9,446 bases of DNA from G039029935 sp039029935 (GTDB taxonomy: Bacteria > Chloroflexota > Anaerolineae > Caldilineales > Caldilineaceae), in contig JBCCFC010000466.1 in assembly GCA_039029935.1 (NCBI GenBank), positions 1-9,446 on the forward strand, given 5' to 3'. Below are positions 6,800-9,446 of the stretch, one piece after another. How positions within the stretch are numbered: the stretch's first letter is position 1; each line of letters opens with the position of its first letter. The notes beneath the pieces were generated by a model that was given only the letters and a program-made list of their open reading frames with translations, had not been told where the DNA came from and ran no database searches. A program made the position numbers and the translations under genes.

Positions 6800-7915
6800 A
6801 TGCAGATTGAACTAACCAAAGAGCAAAAGAATGCACAGGCCGAGTTTCGCGCCTTTGTGGATGAGGCACTTGTGCCATTTGCGGATCAATATGACCGCGA
6901 AGAAGCCCTGCCCGATGAACTCTTTCAAACATTGGGGGCAAAACGCTACCTCGTGCCAACACTGCCCGAAAAGTTTGGTAGCCTGGGCATGGATATGCAA
7001 ACCTATGGTCTCTTTAGCGAGGAGATTGGGCGTGGTTGTGGCAGTGTGCGCAACCTTGTGGCCGTGCAGGGCATGGTCGCTCATGCCATCCAGCGGGTCG
7101 GCAATCGCACCCAAAAGACGCAGTGGTTGCCCAAAATTGCTAGCGGTGAAACCATTGCCGCCTTTTGCCTGACCGAGCCAAGTGTGGGCAGCGATGCACA
7201 AAATGTTACCACCACCGCCACACGCACAGAGACGGGCTACATCATTAACGGCACAAAAAAGTGGATTAGCTTTGGCAACAAGGCCGACCTTTTTCTCGTC
7301 ATCGCCCAAAGCGAAGGCGGGGCAGTTGCGCTGCTGGTTGAGCGTGGTACACCAGGCTTCACGACCAAACCGATCAAAAATTTACTAGGCTTACGCGCCT
7401 CTATGTTGGGCGAACTCCACTTTGAGGATTGCGAAGTGCCCAAAGAGAACTTGGTGGGCAAAGAGGGCTTTGGCTTTGCATGGGCAGCAAACACCTCGCT
7501 CGATTATGGCCGCTATAGCACGGCATGTGGCTGTGTCGGTTTGGCGCAGGCGTGTCTCGAAGCCAGCCAAACATATAGCCGTGAGCGCACCCAATTTGGT
7601 GTGCCGATCTACGAACATCAGCTTGTGCGCCAGATGCTCACCAACATGCATGTCAATACACAAGCAGCACGGCTACTCTGCTACCAAGCGGGCTACCTAC
7701 GCCAAAAAGGTGCGCCCGACGCCATCCAAAGTACGCTCATCGCCAAATACTTCGCCTCCACCCATGTCATGCAAAGTGCCAACGACGCCGTGCAGATTCA
7801 CGGTGCCAACGGCGTCGGCTACGAGCATTCTGTGCAACGCTATTTGCGTGATGCCAAAATCATGGAGATTATCGAGGGGACAACGCAGATTCAGCAGGTG
7901 TTTATTGAGTCGTGA
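6800..7915 (+). CDS. Acyl-CoA dehydrogenase family flavoprotein (ClbF/ZmaI-like role)
   Basis: A 371-residue protein of the usual length for short-chain acyl-CoA dehydrogenases. The helical N-terminal domain covers about 1-115. The flavin-contacting FCLTEPSVGSDA is at 122-133, with WISFGN at 155-160 in the beta domain. The C-terminal helical domain has YSRERTQFGVPI at 259-270, QIHGANGVGYE at 332-342 and the catalytic-base region IMEIIEGTTQIQ, with Glu359 at the family's active-site position. FAD binding is therefore expected. The start ATG at 6800 has a poor ribosome-binding site. Homologues encoded beside a 3-hydroxyacyl-CoA dehydrogenase and a free ACP complete the oxidation of the carrier-bound aldehyde (as its hydrate) to the carboxylate, giving aminomalonyl-, hydroxymalonyl- or methoxymalonyl-ACP. 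That role is inferred from context; ordinary alpha,beta-dehydrogenation of an acyl thioester cannot be excluded. It is the last gene of the plus-strand group. Confidence 0.93.
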   Translation: MQIELTKEQKNAQAEFRAFVDEALVPFADQYDREEALPDELFQTLGAKRYLVPTLPEKFGSLGMDMQTYGLFSEEIGRGCGSVRNLVAVQGMVAHAIQRVGNRTQKTQWLPKIASGETIAAFCLTEPSVGSDAQNVTTTATRTETGYIINGTKKWISFGNKADLFLVIAQSEGGAVALLVERGTPGFTTKPIKNLLGLRASMLGELHFEDCEVPKENLVGKEGFGFAWAANTSLDYGRYSTACGCVGLAQACLEASQTYSRERTQFGVPIYEHQLVRQMLTNMHVNTQAARLLCYQAGYLRQKGAPDAIQSTLIAKYFASTHVMQSANDAVQIHGANGVGYEHSVQRYLRDAKIMEIIEGTTQIQQVFIES

Positions 7916-7916
7916 G

Positions 7917-7961
7917 GTGAGCTGGCATTGAGTGAGCTGATGCTGCGTGAGCCAGCATATT
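7917..7961. repeat. Degenerate 15-bp unit in three tandem copies
   Basis: Three successive 15-base units begin with gtgagc: gtgagctggcattga (7917), gtgagctgatgctgc (7932) and gtgagccagcatatt (7947). The first six to eight bases are conserved and the rest diverges. gctggc (7921-7926) and gccagc (7951-7956) are also inverted copies that could pair. The array starts one base after the acyl-CoA dehydrogenase stop. Its role is unknown; a binding site array, a weak bidirectional terminator or decayed slippage repeat are all possible. Confidence 0.6.
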
Positions 7962-7963
7962 AA

Positions 7964-8003
7964 CGTACTGACCCACCGACCCACCAGCATACCGACGTAC
8001 TAC
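7964..8003. repeat. Repeat-like fragment (cgtactgacccaccgaccc...) between convergent genes
   Basis: Composition and words (tactgacc, accgac, gacccacc twice, cgtact twice) resemble the palindromes at 6714 and 8741, but no complete inverted pair is present. It lies directly before the stop codon of the minus-strand DUF2461 gene. It is probably a partial or decayed member of the same intergenic repeat family. Nothing else is visible in the 88 bases between the convergent genes. Confidence 0.4.
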
Positions 8004-8708
8004 TTAGCGTATTGGCTGATCCAACTTCACCAACCAGTGGTGTAGCGAGGCCATATTGTTGCAATGCTCAAAGCATACATCAACCAAATCCGGATTGGTC
8101 ACAAGGTCAAGGTCAAATGATGCCGACACATGTAGCCCCTTATAGAGCAGTAGATTGGCGCGGGGGTGGTTGGCATCATAGCCACGCGGCACACGTTTGT
8201 ACTGTTCACTTTCAACTGTATAGTCACCAGATGACTCGATGCCTGCAATCACCGCTTCAAGTTCTGACCCCAACTTGTCGTCAATCACGGCTTCACGATA
8301 CGCCGCCAACGTCTCTTTGGGGAAGCCCCATTGACCACCGTACAGTCCTGCACCAGATGTCCCAAACTGCAACCCATAGCTGGGGTTTTCCGCCTTCTTG
8401 CGTGGCCCTTCCCAAAATAAAAAGGCCACATTGGTTTTATAGGGCGTCTTATCTTTGCTAAAGCGTGTGTCGCGATAGATACGCATCATCGATCCTGCGC
8501 CGTTGGTCTTGGTGTCATAGACAATGTGGGGTGAAATCGTTTTGAGCCGTTCGCCCAAGGCTGTCACAAAGGAGGGGACGTTGGCAATGATGGTTTCTTT
8601 ATAGATATGTTTATGCTCGTCAAACCATTCTTTATTATTGTTGTTGGAAAGCTCCAACAGGAAATGAAGCCCTTCTTTGGGAAAGCCGTTAAATGTTTGA
8701 TTTGTCAT
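8004..8708 (-). CDS. DUF2461 / TIGR02453 family protein
   Basis: A protein of 234 residues from ATG at 8708, close to the usual family length. Hallmarks are the N-terminal FNGFPKEGLHFLLELSNNNN region followed by KEWFDEHKHIY, the central RIYRDTRFSKDKTPYKTNVAFLF and the glycine-rich SGAGLYGGQWGFP. The biochemical function of the family is not known to me; it is a soluble, widespread bacterial protein with no signal peptide or membrane segment visible here. An in-frame GTG at 8732 would add eight residues, but it lacks a Shine-Dalgarno and the family match begins after the ATG, so ATG is preferred (weak AGAGC upstream). It is convergent with the biosynthetic genes and so likely outside the cluster. 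Confidence 0.9.
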   Translation of the reverse strand: MTNQTFNGFPKEGLHFLLELSNNNNKEWFDEHKHIYKETIIANVPSFVTALGERLKTISPHIVYDTKTNGAGSMMRIYRDTRFSKDKTPYKTNVAFLFWEGPRKKAENPSYGLQFGTSGAGLYGGQWGFPKETLAAYREAVIDDKLGSELEAVIAGIESSGDYTVESEQYKRVPRGYDANHPRANLLLYKGLHVSASFDLDLVTNPDLVDVCFEHCNNMASLHHWLVKLDQPIR

Positions 8709-8740
8709 CGTTTTTGCTCTATTTATGTACACTTAAATGA

Positions 8741-8802
8741 TAGGTCAGTACTCGATGCGTTGGGACTGAATACCGAACACCGACGCACCCAATACTGACC
8801 TA
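8741..8802. repeat. 62-bp palindromic repeat, copy 2 (10-bp terminal inverted repeat)
   Basis: The arms taggtcagta (8741-8750) and tactgaccta (8793-8802) are perfect inverted repeats. Read on the minus strand, the first 31 bases match copy 1 from 6716 with about six differences, sharing taggtc-gtatt-ggtg-gtc-gt-ttcggta. The element occupies most of the 116-base gap between the DinB-like and DUF2461 genes. No gene is visible in the gap. Non-autonomous (MITE-like) element or REP-type repeat are both possible. Confidence 0.75.
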
Positions 8803-8824
8803 CCGCTCTACCGACCGACCATTC

Positions 8825-9346
8825 CTAGAACGGATACCCCTTCAATCCCTGCAAGCCCTTAATCGCCGCAATCTCACCCGTATGTGAATACGTGTTGAGA
8901 ATCATGATAGTCAACACCCACTGGAGCGTCTGTTTGCCAGCTGAACCCATATCAAGTTCATTTTCGAGATCGCTGTCACTTAATGTTGCCAGGTAGCTAT
9001 CGGCTGCCGCAAAAACAGCCTTTGCATACTCATGCAACTCCGGACCATTAATCAGAACAGTATGTTTCCAGTCACCCCAGTCACCGCCCTGTGGTGGTGG
9101 TTCGCTGATGCCAGTCTTGTTAGCATAGCTGCTCGCCATCAGCGGTGCTTGACCTGCCGCCATCCCTAGCAAAAAGCCGTCAACGCCTGTGACGATGTGG
9201 GCGGCCTGCGCACCGATGGTTGCAACGGTATCCCCTGGTGGGACATAGTGCATCACCTCATCGCTGACACCGGCCATCGTTCCCTCAAGCCAACCAAACA
9301 TTTGGGTATATTGTGCGCGTAGCAAACTAATTGCATTGTTCGACAT
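8825..9346 (-). CDS. DinB-like four-helix-bundle protein
   Basis: A protein of 173 residues, typical for the DinB/YfiT-like superfamily of putative metal-dependent enzymes (for example thiol-dependent transferases). Visible features are an amphipathic first helix (LLRAQYTQMFGWLEGTMAG), His50 in QAAHIVTGVDGFL and the C-terminal LNTYSHTGEIAAIKGLQG. In this last segment His155 occupies the position of the last metal-binding His of the family's HxxxH, while the first position is Asn151. One usual metal ligand is therefore replaced, and metal binding is uncertain. The start ATG at 9346 is well supported by AAGGA nine bases upstream. The gene is on the same strand as the DUF2461 gene but separated by a repeat. 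Substrate unknown; no evident link with the polyketide genes. Confidence 0.85.
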   Translation of the reverse strand: MSNNAISLLRAQYTQMFGWLEGTMAGVSDEVMHYVPPGDTVATIGAQAAHIVTGVDGFLLGMAAGQAPLMASSYANKTGISEPPPQGGDWGDWKHTVLINGPELHEYAKAVFAAADSYLATLSDSDLENELDMGSAGKQTLQWVLTIMILNTYSHTGEIAAIKGLQGLKGYPF

Positions 9347-9446
9347 ATGATTTATTCCTTTTTTTAACTATAATTTATTTGATAATATTCTATGAAATGA
9401 TAAACATTTGAAATAGTATCGCAGATTGGTTATTTGCGGGCTGACA
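9347..9446 (-). promoter_or_regulatory. AT-rich upstream region of the DinB-like gene with probable promoter
   Basis: This stretch is much richer in A and T than the rest of the window. On the minus strand it carries the ribosome-binding site AAGGA (9360-9356) and a TATAGT hexamer (9372-9367) that could act as a -10 element, but no convincing -35 hexamer at the right distance stands out. The position directly upstream of a well-defined start makes a promoter likely; the exact hexamers are uncertain. No coding sequence is seen here. Confidence 0.35.

Noticed and set aside
4414..7915. Methoxymalonyl-ACP or hydroxymalonyl-ACP cassette
   Set aside because: The FkbH-like glyceryl transferase and the O-methyltransferase are absent here, and an amino-acid-activating enzyme is present instead; not excluded if those genes lie elsewhere.
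8012..8461. 149-residue plus-strand open frame
   Set aside because: Antisense to the well-supported DUF2461 gene, with no protein-family features.

Overview
The window is the downstream end of a modular polyketide biosynthetic gene cluster, followed by two unrelated housekeeping-type genes on the opposite strand. Moderate GC by eye, a cis-AT type I polyketide synthase (PKS), short palindromic repeats in nearly every intergenic gap and a GGGGCGA...TCGCCC element suggest a secondary-metabolite-rich bacterium. Chloroflexota is my best guess, but this rests on the general look of the repeats and is weak; no marker gene is present.

Positions 1-4245 (+): the last 1414 residues of a PKS. The order is the tail of an acyltransferase (AT), dehydratase (DH), ketoreductase (KR, with a B-type LDD motif), acyl carrier protein (ACP), then a fused alpha/beta-hydrolase that should act as the releasing thioesterase. 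No enoylreductase is present. This is therefore a terminal, chain-releasing module, and its 5' part lies outside the window.

Positions 4246-4413: a gap filled by a 20-bp inverted repeat and a second small palindrome. Positions 4414-7915 (+) hold four genes in one direction: a 3-hydroxyacyl-CoA dehydrogenase-like enzyme, a 78-residue free-standing ACP, a 393-residue class II aminoacyl-tRNA-synthetase-like amino acid:carrier-protein ligase, and an acyl-CoA dehydrogenase. The dehydrogenase/ACP/acyl-CoA dehydrogenase set matches the known routes that build aminomalonyl-ACP from carrier-bound serine (zwittermicin, colibactin) or methoxymalonyl-ACP from a glyceryl unit. Here the loading enzyme is neither an NRPS adenylation domain nor an FkbH-type glyceryl transferase. 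It is a relative of archaeal seryl-tRNA synthetase with an apparently intact zinc triad (Cys213, Glu258, Cys361).

The main inference is a compact aminomalonyl-ACP cassette. The ligase would charge the ACP with serine, the two dehydrogenases would oxidise the side chain to a carboxylate, and the 2-aminomalonyl extender would feed an AT of the PKS. Substrate identity and the receiving AT cannot be read from this window.

Positions 7916-8003 lie between convergent genes and carry a degenerate 15-bp triplicated repeat and repeat fragments. Positions 8004-8708 (-) encode a DUF2461/TIGR02453 protein and 8825-9346 (-) a DinB-like four-helix protein. Both look unrelated to the cluster, so its right edge is probably near 7916. 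Related 60-62 bp palindromes occur at 6714-6773 and 8741-8802, inside and outside the cluster, which points to a dispersed genomic repeat family.
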